In this document: positions 1-6,130 of the stretch, in pieces
Position numbering within the stretch: position 1 is the stretch's first letter
Layout: each line of letters begins with the position of its first letter
NCBI GenBank assembly: GCA_017619985.1
Contig: JAFZRG010000011.1
Location: forward strand, 1 to 6,334
Reading direction: 5' to 3'
Source: Bacillota bacterium
GTDB lineage: Bacteria; Bacillota; Clostridia; Peptostreptococcales; Anaerovoracaceae
DNA length: 6,334 nt
The notes under the pieces: model-generated
The model's input: the letters and a program-made list of their open reading frames with translations, nothing else
What the model was told of the DNA's origin: nothing
The model's database searches: none
Program-made: the position numbers and the translations under genes

Positions 1-65
1 CACTGCAGCGCGGCGCAGATCAGCCACACGGCCCATATGATCCTTCTTTTTCTCACGGTCTTCAC
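1..65 (-). CDS. Start of a probable membrane protein after the MoxR ATPase (DUF58-like by context), cut by the window edge
   Basis: Only about 21 codons are visible. Reading leftward from a GTG at 65-63, three bases after the TAA of the MoxR gene, the frame stays open to the window edge. It encodes a short basic start (MKTVRKRR) followed by a hydrophobic stretch (IIWAVWLICAAL), the pattern of an N-terminal membrane anchor. An AGG lies six bases before the GTG, just ahead of the MoxR stop, and could serve as a weak ribosome binding site. In many bacteria the gene directly after moxR encodes a DUF58 protein (von Willebrand factor A-like) with an N-terminal membrane segment, so that identity is inferred from context and not from conserved residues. 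Another start in a different frame is possible: ATG at 36-34 with AAGGA four bases upstream, giving MGRVADLRRAAV. It lacks the hydrophobic segment and is less likely. Confidence 0.45.
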   Translation of the reverse strand, partial: MKTVRKRRIIWAVWLICAALQ

Positions 66-68
66 GGC

Positions 69-1007
69 TTACCTGAGGCTGTCTGGGACCTCGACGGTCT
101 TCAGAAGATCGTCGAGCACCTGCTGCGCCGTAGCGCCGGACAGCCGCGCCTTTTGCGTCAGGATCAGGCGGTGCGCGCAGACGTCGGAGAGCACGGTCTG
201 CACGTCTTCGGGCACGACATAATCACGGCCCTCGAGATAGGCGTGCGCTTTTGCCATGCGGTCCAGGAACAGCACGCCGCGCGGGCTGATGCCGATCTCG
301 GTCATCGGATGTTCGCGGGACGCCATGGAAAGCCGCGTCAGATAGGACAGGATGCTCTCCTTGGACGTGACGGCGCGCGCTTCTTTCTGCATGCGCACGA
401 CGTCTTCGCGGGTCACGGCCTGCCGTACGAGTTCGAGCGGGTCACGGTCCTGGCGGGCCTTCAGCAGTTCCATCTGCGCGTCGAAATCGGGGTAGCCGAT
501 GGACAGCCGCACGAGGAAGCGGTCCATCTGCGCGTATGGCAGCGACTGCGTTCCGGCTGTTCCGACGTTGTTCTGCGTCGCGATGACGATGAATGGCTCC
601 TGCAGCGGATAGGTATTGCCGTCTACGGTGACCTGGCGCTCCTCCATCGCTTCCAGAAGAGCGGACTGCGTCTTGCTCGACGTGCGGTTGATCTCGTCAC
701 CGAGCAGCAGGTTCGTATCGTTCACCACGCCGGGCTTGTACGTAAAGGACCCGGTGCTCTTATCGTAGACGGAAAAACCGATGATATCGCTGGGCAGCAC
801 GTCGGGGGTGAATTGAATGCGGCTGTACGAAAGGCCCAGCGTGCGGCTGAGTGCCAGCGCCAGCGTAGTCTTCCCGACGCCCGGTACGTCGTCCAGCAGA
901 ATATGGCCGTCCGACAGGATCGCCATCAGGATCTTTTCGATCACGGCGCGCTTGCCGGAGATGGCTTTTTCGACTTCGCAGATGATTTGTTCCAGTTCTT
1001 TGTTCAT
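69..1007 (-). CDS. MoxR-family AAA+ ATPase
   Basis: A 312-residue cytoplasmic AAA+ ATPase of the MoxR family, close to the usual length of about 310-330. Family members act as chaperone-like ATPases that help assemble or activate partner proteins, often ones with von Willebrand factor A or DUF58 domains encoded next door. Visible motifs in order: Walker A GVGKTT at residues 43-48, Walker B LLLGDEINR at 100-108 with acidic residues D104 and E105, a sensor 1-like IATQN at 142-146, the arginine-finger region QMDRF at 160-164 with R163, and sensor 2 GISPRG at 239-244. The C-terminal lid is helical. The usual LLADEINR and AQLDRF appear here as LLGDEINR and AQMDRF, which are conservative variants. 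The start fits the family N-terminus; its ribosome binding site (GGGAAAG) is only moderate. A promoter lies just upstream at 1047-1055, so the gene probably starts a new transcript that continues into the truncated gene at the left edge. The client protein cannot be told from this sequence. Confidence 0.95.
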   Translation of the reverse strand: MNKELEQIICEVEKAISGKRAVIEKILMAILSDGHILLDDVPGVGKTTLALALSRTLGLSYSRIQFTPDVLPSDIIGFSVYDKSTGSFTYKPGVVNDTNLLLGDEINRTSSKTQSALLEAMEERQVTVDGNTYPLQEPFIVIATQNNVGTAGTQSLPYAQMDRFLVRLSIGYPDFDAQMELLKARQDRDPLELVRQAVTREDVVRMQKEARAVTSKESILSYLTRLSMASREHPMTEIGISPRGVLFLDRMAKAHAYLEGRDYVVPEDVQTVLSDVCAHRLILTQKARLSGATAQQVLDDLLKTVEVPDSLR

Positions 1008-1046
1008 GGTCTTTCCCGGTTTCAGTTCGTTTTAAGATAACAAATT

Positions 1047-1055
1047 ATTATACCA
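1047..1055 (-). promoter_or_regulatory. Extended -10 promoter for the MoxR gene
   Basis: On the minus strand this reads TGG followed by a perfect TATAAT, which is the extended -10 form (TGn-TATAAT) of a sigma-A promoter. No good -35 hexamer sits 16-18 bases upstream, which is normal for extended -10 promoters. Transcription would begin near position 1040, giving a leader of about 33 nt before the MoxR ATG at 1007. The promoter lies between the hairpin closing the SLH gene and MoxR, so the MoxR unit is probably transcribed on its own. Confidence 0.7.
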
Positions 1056-1078
1056 TATCAGCACCTTATCGGTACACA

Positions 1079-1108
1079 AAGGAGGAGGACTTCCATGTCC
1101 TCCTCCTT
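1079..1108 (-). terminator. Strong hairpin closing the SLH-protein gene
   Basis: A perfect 12-bp inverted repeat (arms 1079-1090 and 1097-1108, plus-strand arm AAGGAGGAGGAC) encloses a 6-base loop. It starts about 16 bases beyond the stop codon of the 5'-nucleotidase-C/SLH gene and lies before the next promoter, the expected place for an intrinsic terminator of that leftward transcript. The U tract after the stem is weak (UUUGUGU when the last stem base is counted), so termination may be partial, or the stem may mainly protect the 3' end of the mRNA. Confidence 0.65.
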
Positions 1109-1124
1109 CATACAGACTTCCTGT

Positions 1125-2552
1125 CTATTCGATGGCGTCGAGCGTGTTGCAGATATAGACCGCAGCCTGTGCGCGGGTCACGAGCTCGTCAGGACGGAAC
1201 GTACCGTCGGTGAAGCCGCCGACGATATCAGCCTTGGCCAGCTTTTCGATCTCGTTCTGGAAGATATATCCGTCGATGTCGCTTAACGCAGCATCTTTCT
1301 TTTCTTTATAGGATTCCGGAGTCAGCGCGCTGGCAAAGTAGAACGCCATCTGACCGCGGGTCACTTCTGTGTTTTCCTCGCCCTCGAAGGGACCGCCGGC
1401 GCCGAACGTTTCAGCGGGAACGATGCCCTCTGCGACGCAGTAGTCCTCGAACACCTGATACCAGGCGTCACCGTCCTTCTTATTGGCCTGGAAGTCATAG
1501 CCGTCACCCTTCTGCTTGCTGTGCAGCTGCGCTGCCATGACCATGATCTGCGCATGCGTCAGCTTACCGTCCGGTCTGTAGGTGCCGTCGGGGAAACCAC
1601 CGATGATGCCGTTTTCATAAGCACTCTTCAGGTACGCTTCATACCAGGCGCCTGCCGCTACATCGGAGAAGACCGCGGATACGGGAATGCTGACCTCGAT
1701 GCGACCCTGCGCTTCGGCATAATCGCTGCCGACGCGGTTCTCCAGCTCGTCCTTCAGATACATCCACACGACGTCGCGAACGACCGCGGTCGTGATGGAG
1801 CATCTCTCGTCAGCTTCGGCTGCTTCCTTGAAGATGTAGGAAGAGTCCATGCCGTTGTAGTTCGCGTTGCTCGTGATGACCGCGTACGTCGCGGCTTCGT
1901 CGAACGCCTTGCCGTTCACTTCGGTGATGGTCACGCGGCCGACGGAAGCGGCTTTGTACCACGGTTCCTTGTAGACTTCGCCCTTATCGTATGCCTTCGC
2001 GGCATCCACGGTATATTTCAGGCCGGACACCTGCATGAAGGACGCGCAGGCAGCCGCGCTCGCTTCGCTGTAGGGCAGTCCCTGGGAAGCGGCTTCCAGC
2101 TGTTCCAGAAGCTGAGCGCCGGTCATGTAGACCACGGCGACCTTGTTGGGATACGGCAGAACGGTCGCGAGCGTTTCCGCGTTGAACTTCCCTTCGGGGA
2201 TGTCCGCGCGGAGGTTGCCGCCGTTCCAGAGCGCTACGACATTGTCCGCGTCGACGGCGATCTTGTTGTTGCCCGCGGTCACGACGTCTTCTTCGAAGTA
2301 CTCATCGATCTTTCCGGATACGGCAAACCAGCGCAGCGCGTCGGTCCACAGGTCGCCGAGGTTGGTCTCGCCTTTTCTGGCCGCGTCGTCAGTGCCGTAG
2401 AGCGCCTGATCGGCGTAAGCTTCGAGGGTGTCATCCAGTTCGATCTCGTTTCCGTGCGCGTCGATGAACGTTGACGCATAGACAGAAGCCGCAAGACCGA
2501 AGACCAGGCAGCATGCCAGAAGGATGCTGAGCAGTTTTCTTGTTGTTTTCAT
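1125..2552 (-). CDS. Secreted protein: 5'-nucleotidase C-terminal domain plus SLH repeats, without the catalytic phosphatase domain
   Basis: A 475-residue exported protein. Residues 1-26 form a Sec signal peptide: basic MKTTRK, a hydrophobic core, then a likely cleavage after VYA at 24-26. Residues about 57-285 match the 5'-nucleotidase C-terminal domain (PF02872 type): NLGDLWTDALR at 64-74, NGGNLRADIPEG at 110-121 (the family's NGGxxR substrate-side motif), LPYPN at 132-136, FMQVSGLKYTV near 172-182, and the NYNGMDSSYIF segment near 231-241. Three SLH units follow: about 293-343 (with GGFPDGTYRPDGKLT), about 362-410 (degenerate, with an insertion before EVTRGQM), and about 422-471 (with GGFTDGTFRPDELVTR). 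SLH repeats tether proteins to cell-wall polymers. Full 5'-nucleotidases carry an N-terminal metallophosphoesterase domain of roughly 250 residues with the metal ligands. It is absent here: the mature protein begins about 30 residues before the C-domain. Nucleotidase activity is therefore doubtful, and a binding or structural role is as likely. The start has AGGAG eight bases upstream. No convincing promoter is visible; it may be read through from oadB. Confidence 0.88.
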   Translation of the reverse strand: MKTTRKLLSILLACCLVFGLAASVYASTFIDAHGNEIELDDTLEAYADQALYGTDDAARKGETNLGDLWTDALRWFAVSGKIDEYFEEDVVTAGNNKIAVDADNVVALWNGGNLRADIPEGKFNAETLATVLPYPNKVAVVYMTGAQLLEQLEAASQGLPYSEASAAACASFMQVSGLKYTVDAAKAYDKGEVYKEPWYKAASVGRVTITEVNGKAFDEAATYAVITSNANYNGMDSSYIFKEAAEADERCSITTAVVRDVVWMYLKDELENRVGSDYAEAQGRIEVSIPVSAVFSDVAAGAWYEAYLKSAYENGIIGGFPDGTYRPDGKLTHAQIMVMAAQLHSKQKGDGYDFQANKKDGDAWYQVFEDYCVAEGIVPAETFGAGGPFEGEENTEVTRGQMAFYFASALTPESYKEKKDAALSDIDGYIFQNEIEKLAKADIVGGFTDGTFRPDELVTRAQAAVYICNTLDAIE

Positions 2553-2608
2553 GATCTGTTCTCCTAGTTTTCTTTTTGACTGTATGTTGTACGGCTTCGT
2601 GCCTTTTC

Positions 2609-2640
2609 CTGCGGCTTCATGCCGCAGATCGTTTAACGAT
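2609..2640 (-). terminator. Two adjacent inverted repeats after oadB (possible weak terminator or mRNA 3' structure)
   Basis: In the 103-bp gap between oadB and the SLH-protein gene lies a 7-bp hairpin (CTGCGGC, 5-base loop, GCCGCAG; 2609-2627). It abuts a second dyad, ATCGTT-T-AACGAT, at 2628-2640. Placed 16 bases after the oadB stop, they could mark the 3' end of the oad transcript. Neither arm is followed by a T run in the leftward direction, so this is not a standard intrinsic terminator and readthrough into the SLH gene is plausible. I see no convincing sigma-A promoter in the rest of this gap. Confidence 0.35.
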
Positions 2641-2655
2641 TTGAGATGCGCAGTC

Positions 2656-3840
2656 CTATCCGAACAGCGCCAGCAGCAGACCGGCTGCCACGGCCGAACC
2701 GATGACTCCGGCCACGTTCGGGCCCATGGCGTGCATCAGCAGGAAGTTGGACGGATTGGCCTTCTGGCCTTCCATCTGGGAAACTCTCGCGGCCATCGGT
2801 ACGGCGGAGACGCCGGCGGAGCCGATGAGCGGATTGATCTTGCCGCCGGAGAGCTTGTACATCAGCTTGCCGATCAGCAGGCCGCCCACCGTCGCGAACA
2901 TGAACGCGAGCAGGCCGAGGCCGATGATGGCCAGCGTGCGGATGTTCAGGAAGCGGTCGTATTTGGCGGTCGCGCCGACGGAGACCGACAGGAAGATCGT
3001 GACGGTGTTCATCAGACCGTTCTGCGCGGTGTCGGACAGGCGGTTCGTGACCCCGCTCTCCTTAAGCAGGTTGCCCAGCATCAGCATGCCCAGCAGAGGG
3101 GCTACGGACGGCAGAAGCAGGCAGCAGAAGATGGTCACGATGATCGGGAACAGGATCTTCTGACCCTGGCTCACAGGACGCAGCTGCTCCATCACGGTCT
3201 CGCGCTCTTCCTTCGTGGTGAGCGCCTTCATGATGGGCGGCTGTATCATGGGTATCAATGCCATGTACGAATATGCCGCGATGGCGATGGGCGCCAGGTA
3301 GTCCGGCGCCAGTTTACTCGTGAGCCAGATGGCCGTCGGGCCGTCCGCGCCGCCGATGATGCCGATGGAGGCCGCGACGTTCGCGGGGAAACCGATGACG
3401 ATCGCCAGCATGAACGCGGCGAAGATGCCGAACTGTGCGGCAGCGCCCAAAAGCAGCGACTTCGGGTTAGCCAGCAGCGGACCAAAGTCCGTCATGGCGC
3501 CGACGCCGAGGAAGATGAGCGACGGATACAGACCGATCTTGACACCGATATACATGATGTCCAACAGTCCGCCCTCATGCAGGATATCGCCTATGCTCAT
3601 CGTGCCGGTGATATAGGCGTCCCACATCTCGGGGTGGTACATATTGGAGCCCGGCAGGTTGGTCAGCAGCATGCCGAACGCGATGCCGACCAGCAGCAGA
3701 GGCTCATATTTTTTCACAAGGCCCAGGTAGAGCAGGAAGCAGGCGATGGCGATCATCAGCAGCTGCCGCCAGTCGGACGTCAGCAGGTAAAAGCCCGAGG
3801 TGCTCCACAGCCTTTCCAGAATTGCAGGAATGTTTGCCAT
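2656..3840 (-). CDS. oadB: Oxaloacetate decarboxylase beta subunit, Na+-translocating carboxybiotin decarboxylase
   Basis: A 394-residue integral membrane protein of the OadB/MmdB/GcdB family. It decarboxylates the carboxybiotin presented by the carrier subunit and couples this to Na+ export across the cytoplasmic membrane. Hydrophobic segments are visible at about 26-60, 92-115, 128-172, 182-200, 228-256, 275-292, 300-325 and 366-393. The signature IIGGADGPTAIW (161-172) holds D166. With a constant offset of 37 from Klebsiella pneumoniae OadB, the residues known there to matter for Na+ coupling are all present: D166 (D203), Y192 (Y229), N336 (N373), G340 (G377), S345 (S382) and R352 (R389), the last four within NPLIGSAGVSAVPMAARV. 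The pump is therefore probably functional. The length is somewhat shorter than the Klebsiella protein, at the N-terminus, as in many Gram-positive homologues. The start has AGGAGG four bases upstream, in the 9-bp gap after the biotin-carrier gene. This is the last gene of the oad operon. The family alone does not exclude methylmalonyl-CoA or glutaconyl-CoA systems; the oadA-type partner points to oxaloacetate. Confidence 0.96.
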   Translation of the reverse strand: MANIPAILERLWSTSGFYLLTSDWRQLLMIAIACFLLYLGLVKKYEPLLLVGIAFGMLLTNLPGSNMYHPEMWDAYITGTMSIGDILHEGGLLDIMYIGVKIGLYPSLIFLGVGAMTDFGPLLANPKSLLLGAAAQFGIFAAFMLAIVIGFPANVAASIGIIGGADGPTAIWLTSKLAPDYLAPIAIAAYSYMALIPMIQPPIMKALTTKEERETVMEQLRPVSQGQKILFPIIVTIFCCLLLPSVAPLLGMLMLGNLLKESGVTNRLSDTAQNGLMNTVTIFLSVSVGATAKYDRFLNIRTLAIIGLGLLAFMFATVGGLLIGKLMYKLSGGKINPLIGSAGVSAVPMAARVSQMEGQKANPSNFLLMHAMGPNVAGVIGSAVAAGLLLALFG

Positions 3841-3849
3841 GTTGCCTCC

Positions 3850-4245
3850 TTAGATCACCAGCAGGACGTCTCCGGTCGCCACGACCGAGCCCTTGTCCTT
3901 TACGATCTGCCTGACCACGCCGTCGCAGGGCGCCGCGATCTCGTTCTCCATCTTCATGGCTTCGACGACCGCTACGGCGTCGCCTGCCTTGACCGCGTCG
4001 CCGACCTTCACCTTGATGGCCAGCACGTTGCCGGGCAGCGGAGAAGTCACCTGCGTGCCTTCCGAGACCTGCGCGGGAGCAGGCGCGGCAGGAGCAGCCG
4101 GTGCGGCTGCAGCGGCAGGTGCGGGCGCGGCAGCGGGTGCCGGCGCGGCCGGAGCTTTCGCCTCGTACTCGTCCAGCAGCATGGCCTGGCCTTCTTCCAC
4201 TTCGACTTCGTAGATCTTATTGCCTAAATGCACTTTATATTTCAT
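3850..4245 (-). CDS. Biotin carboxyl carrier protein of the decarboxylase complex
   Basis: A 131-residue carrier subunit. Residues 1-29 form a short N-terminal strand region (MKYKVHLGNKIYEVEVEEG) typical of carriers in this class. Residues about 30-59 are an Ala/Pro linker. Residues about 64-131 form a biotinyl/lipoyl domain with the biotinylation motif EAMKMEN at 95-101; K98 should be the biotinylated lysine. It carries CO2 from the OadA active site to OadB in the membrane, so it works at the inner face of the membrane. In Klebsiella and Vibrio this domain is fused to the C-terminus of OadA; here it is a separate gene, as in methylmalonyl-CoA decarboxylases and many Clostridia. It starts five bases after the oadG stop with GAGGA about eight bases upstream, inside the end of oadG, which suggests translational coupling. 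It needs a biotin ligase encoded elsewhere. Symbols such as gcdC or mmdC are used for homologues in other complexes; none is assigned. Confidence 0.95.
   Translation of the reverse strand: MKYKVHLGNKIYEVEVEEGQAMLLDEYEAKAPAAPAPAAAPAPAAAAAPAAPAAPAPAQVSEGTQVTSPLPGNVLAIKVKVGDAVKAGDAVAVVEAMKMENEIAAPCDGVVRQIVKDKGSVVATGDVLLVI
4069..4158 (-). repeat. Ala/Pro low-complexity linker in the biotin carrier
   Basis: About 30 codons (residues 30-59) encode almost only alanine and proline, in irregular APAAP/AAPAP units. In biotin-carrier subunits such linkers act as flexible arms that let the biotin domain swing between the carboxyltransferase and the membrane decarboxylase. The DNA here is a run of GCG/GCC/GCA/CCG codons and is likely to vary in length between strains. 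Confidence 0.85.
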
Positions 4246-4250
4246 TGTCT

Positions 4251-4568
4251 CTATTCCTCATCGATCCTCTTTACGGAGATAAAACGGAGTTCGTTCAGGG
4301 GCTTGCCGAGCTGGTCCGCCAGGATGGCCATGACCATGGCCGCGTCTCTCGGGTCGGTGTTGTACAGCTTGACGTCGCCTGCGGTACCTGCCGCCAGAAC
4401 GGGTTCGGGGGCAGGCGCGGCGGCTCTGACCGGTTCAGCCGGCGTTTCGGGCGCCTTCCTGTTCGTCACGTTGTACAGGATGATGATGATCGCCATCAGC
4501 ATCGCCAGCGCGCAGAAGACGACCGCAATGCCCAGAACGGAATAGATCGCAGCAGTTCCGATACTCAT
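4251..4568 (-). CDS. oadG: Oxaloacetate decarboxylase gamma-type small membrane subunit
   Basis: A 105-residue protein of the OadG/MmdD type (sodium pump decarboxylase gamma subunit). It has one N-terminal membrane helix at about residues 8-32, a short Ala/Pro/Glu-rich linker at about 38-62, and a soluble C-terminal part (VKLYNTDPRDAAMVMAILAD, then LRFISVKRIDEE). In characterised complexes this subunit anchors the carboxyltransferase to OadB and speeds assembly and carboxyl transfer. Its ATG directly follows the TAA of oadA (TAAATG) and its ribosome binding site AGGA lies inside the end of oadA, so the two are probably translationally coupled. The zinc-binding tail described for Klebsiella OadG is not evident. 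The C-terminal domain resembles delta subunits of methylmalonyl-CoA decarboxylases as much as OadG, so the symbol rests on context. Confidence 0.88.
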   Translation of the reverse strand: MSIGTAAIYSVLGIAVVFCALAMLMAIIIILYNVTNRKAPETPAEPVRAAAPAPEPVLAAGTAGDVKLYNTDPRDAAMVMAILADQLGKPLNELRFISVKRIDEE

Positions 4569-5942
4569 TTAATCCATCCTTTCGATACTGAACTTGCAGA
4601 TGTTCTGCTCTCTGGCGTCACGCTCGTCGAAGAACTTCTCGGCTACCGCGGGAAACGCGATGTAGCTGAGAACGTCCTCTTCGCAGCGCGCTCTGTCGCC
4701 GAGATACGCTTCGGCCTTCGCGAAGGCTTCTTCATCCAGCGGCGCGACCACGGGAGGTTCGCCTCCCAGGACTTTCGCGCGGACTTCCTCGTCGATCGGC
4801 GCGGGCGTCTTGCCGTATTCGCCGCGGCAGTAAGCCTTGATCTCCTTGGAGACGTTCTTGTAGCGTTCGCCTGCCATCACGTTCAGCACGGCCTGTGACC
4901 CGACCAGCTGCGATGTCGGCGTGACGAGCGGCGGATAGCCCATGTCCTTGCGGACGAGCGGGGTCTCCTTCAGCGCTTCCTGGAACTTGTCCTCGGCGCC
5001 GAGGCTCTTCAGCTGGGACAGCAGGTTCGAGATCATGCCGCCCGGCATCTGGTACGTGAGACACTGGGTATCGGTGGTAAGAGAGATGGGATTGAGCGTG
5101 CCGTCGGCCAGGAAATCGGCCCGAACGCCCTTGAAGTAGTCGCCCATCTTCAGCAGAGCCTCTTCGTCGAGCCCCGCGTCCATGCCCAGTTCCTTCAGGG
5201 CGTAGTACAGGGTCTCCGTGGCGGGCTGGGACGTGCCGCCGGACAGCGGCGAGATGGCAGTATCCAGCACGTCGGCGCCGGCTTCCGCCGCCTTGATGCA
5301 GGACATGAACGCCATGCCTGCAGTGCAGTGCGTGTGGATGATGACCGGCAGATCCAGCGCGTCCTTGAGGGCTGCTGTCAGCTCGTAGGCGTTGGCCGGG
5401 GTCATGATGCCCGCCATGTCCTTGATGCAGATGGACGAAGCGCCCATGGCCGCCATTTCCTTGGCGAGCTTGACGTAGGCCTCGCGGGTGTGCACGGGGC
5501 TGGTGGTGTAGGAGATCGCACCGGAGGCCATGGCGCCGGAATTGACGGCTTCCTCCACGGCGACCTTCAGATTGTCCAGGTCGTTGAGCGCGTCGAAAAT
5601 GCGGATGATGTCGATGCCGTTGCGGACGGACGCGCGCACGAAGCGGCGCACGATGTCGTCGGGGTAGTGCTTGTAGCCGAGGATGTTCTGCCCGCGCAGG
5701 AGCATCTGCAGCTTGGTGTTGGGCATCGCCGCGCGGATCTTGCGCAGGCGCTCCCAGGGGTCCTCGTTCAGGAAGCGGAGGCACACGTCGAAGGTAGCGC
5801 CGCCCCAGCATTCCACGGAGTAGAACCCGGCCTTGTCGATGGTCTCCAGAATGGGCGCGAACTGGTCGAACCTGGTTCGCGTCGCCACGAGAGACTGACT
5901 CGCGTCGCGCAGGACGGTCTCTGTGAATTGAACTTTCTTCAT
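4569..5942 (-). CDS. oadA: Oxaloacetate decarboxylase alpha subunit (carboxyltransferase), without fused biotin domain
   Basis: A 457-residue cytoplasmic carboxyltransferase that moves the carboxyl group of oxaloacetate to the biotin of the carrier subunit, releasing pyruvate. Residues about 5-275 form the TIM-barrel domain, and about 295-450 the association domain shared with pyruvate carboxylase (PYC_OADA). With an offset of 4 from Vibrio cholerae OadA, the metal ligands are all present: D13 in LRDASQS, K174 in CIKDMAG (the carbamylated lysine in relatives), and H203 and H205 in IIHTHCTAGM. R12 and Q16 correspond to active-site residues of pyruvate carboxylase. Position 15 is Ser where His is common (LRDAHQS). 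The protein stops before the C-terminal biotin domain of enterobacterial OadA; that domain is a separate gene two positions on. The start has AAGGAG six bases upstream (5949-5954). It is the first gene of the four-gene operon, behind a promoter and a foldable leader. The transcarboxylase 5S subunit is a close relative, but the OadB and OadG neighbours favour the decarboxylase. Confidence 0.95.
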   Translation of the reverse strand: MKKVQFTETVLRDASQSLVATRTRFDQFAPILETIDKAGFYSVECWGGATFDVCLRFLNEDPWERLRKIRAAMPNTKLQMLLRGQNILGYKHYPDDIVRRFVRASVRNGIDIIRIFDALNDLDNLKVAVEEAVNSGAMASGAISYTTSPVHTREAYVKLAKEMAAMGASSICIKDMAGIMTPANAYELTAALKDALDLPVIIHTHCTAGMAFMSCIKAAEAGADVLDTAISPLSGGTSQPATETLYYALKELGMDAGLDEEALLKMGDYFKGVRADFLADGTLNPISLTTDTQCLTYQMPGGMISNLLSQLKSLGAEDKFQEALKETPLVRKDMGYPPLVTPTSQLVGSQAVLNVMAGERYKNVSKEIKAYCRGEYGKTPAPIDEEVRAKVLGGEPPVVAPLDEEAFAKAEAYLGDRARCEEDVLSYIAFPAVAEKFFDERDAREQNICKFSIERMD

Positions 5943-5971
5943 ACTCTTCTCCTTCGTTTTCTTGAGGTTAT

Positions 5972-6051
5972 CCGGTCGAAGCGCGCGGGGGGCGACCGGC
6001 CGCCCGGAACAGCTCTCGGGAGGCTGAACCTGACCGCGTCCGGCCGGTCAG
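5972..6051 (-). promoter_or_regulatory. oad leader RNA with two GC-rich hairpins and a competing helix
   Basis: The leader between the predicted start site (about 6090) and the oadA ATG is about 148 nt. It holds two perfect 7-bp hairpins: arms 6030-6036/6045-6051 (CTGACCG/CGGTCAG, 8-nt loop) and arms 5972-5978/5993-5999 (CCGGTCG/CGACCGG, 14-nt loop). A third helix of 9 bp can form between 5994-6002 (GACCGGCCG) and 6041-6049 (CGGCCGGTC); it would disrupt both hairpins. This is a switch-like arrangement, but no U run follows the proximal hairpin, so transcription termination is not supported. An effect on translation or mRNA stability is possible. I do not recognise a known riboswitch class. 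Confidence 0.4.
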
Positions 6052-6096
6052 ATCCCGATCAAACTGGCGTGGATACTAAAAACCCACTTTAGAAAT

Positions 6097-6125
6097 ATCA
6101 TACCACTTTTTGCCTCCTGCGGCAA
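6097..6125 (-). promoter_or_regulatory. Sigma-A promoter of the oad operon
   Basis: On the minus strand, a -35 hexamer TTGCCG (6125-6120) and a -10 hexamer TATGAT (6102-6097) are separated by exactly 17 bases. TATGAT matches five of six consensus positions and TTGCCG four of six. Transcription would start near 6090 and run leftward into oadA. It is the only good promoter candidate I found in the 391 bp upstream of the operon on this strand. Confidence 0.65.
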
Positions 6126-6130
6126 CGATT

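Noticed and set aside
1095..1286. A 63-codon plus-strand reading frame with a perfect GGAGGAGG ribosome-binding-site-like sequence eight bases before its ATG
   Set aside because: The apparent ribosome binding site is one arm of the terminator hairpin, and the frame runs antisense through the end of the SLH-protein gene. The protein has no recognisable domain.
1521..2474. A 317-codon plus-strand open frame opposite the SLH-protein gene
   Set aside because: It is the antisense shadow of a gene with a clear signal peptide, nucleotidase C-domain and SLH repeats.
2505..2552. A possible lipoprotein signal (LLAC at residues 11-14 of the SLH protein)
   Set aside because: The cysteine lies inside the hydrophobic core only 13 residues from the start, and the core continues to a good VYA cleavage site, so a standard Sec signal peptide fits better. 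Wall anchoring is already explained by the SLH repeats.
4069..4158. The repetitive GC-rich tract as a tandem repeat array or CRISPR
   Set aside because: It codes in frame for the Ala/Pro linker of the biotin carrier, and the units are irregular with no spacers.
2524..4227. A 567-codon plus-strand open frame opposite oadB and the biotin carrier
   Set aside because: It is antisense to two well-supported genes. Its product is rich in Arg, Gln, His and Asp with no domain, as expected for the complement of GC-rich coding sequence.
5972..5999. The proximal leader hairpin as an intrinsic terminator before oadA
   Set aside because: In the leftward transcript the stem is followed by AUAACCUCAAG, with no U tract.
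5328..6092. A 254-codon plus-strand open frame reaching into the oad leader
   Set aside because: Most of it is antisense to oadA, and its His/Gly/Val/Asp-rich product has no recognisable domain. It is a shadow frame.
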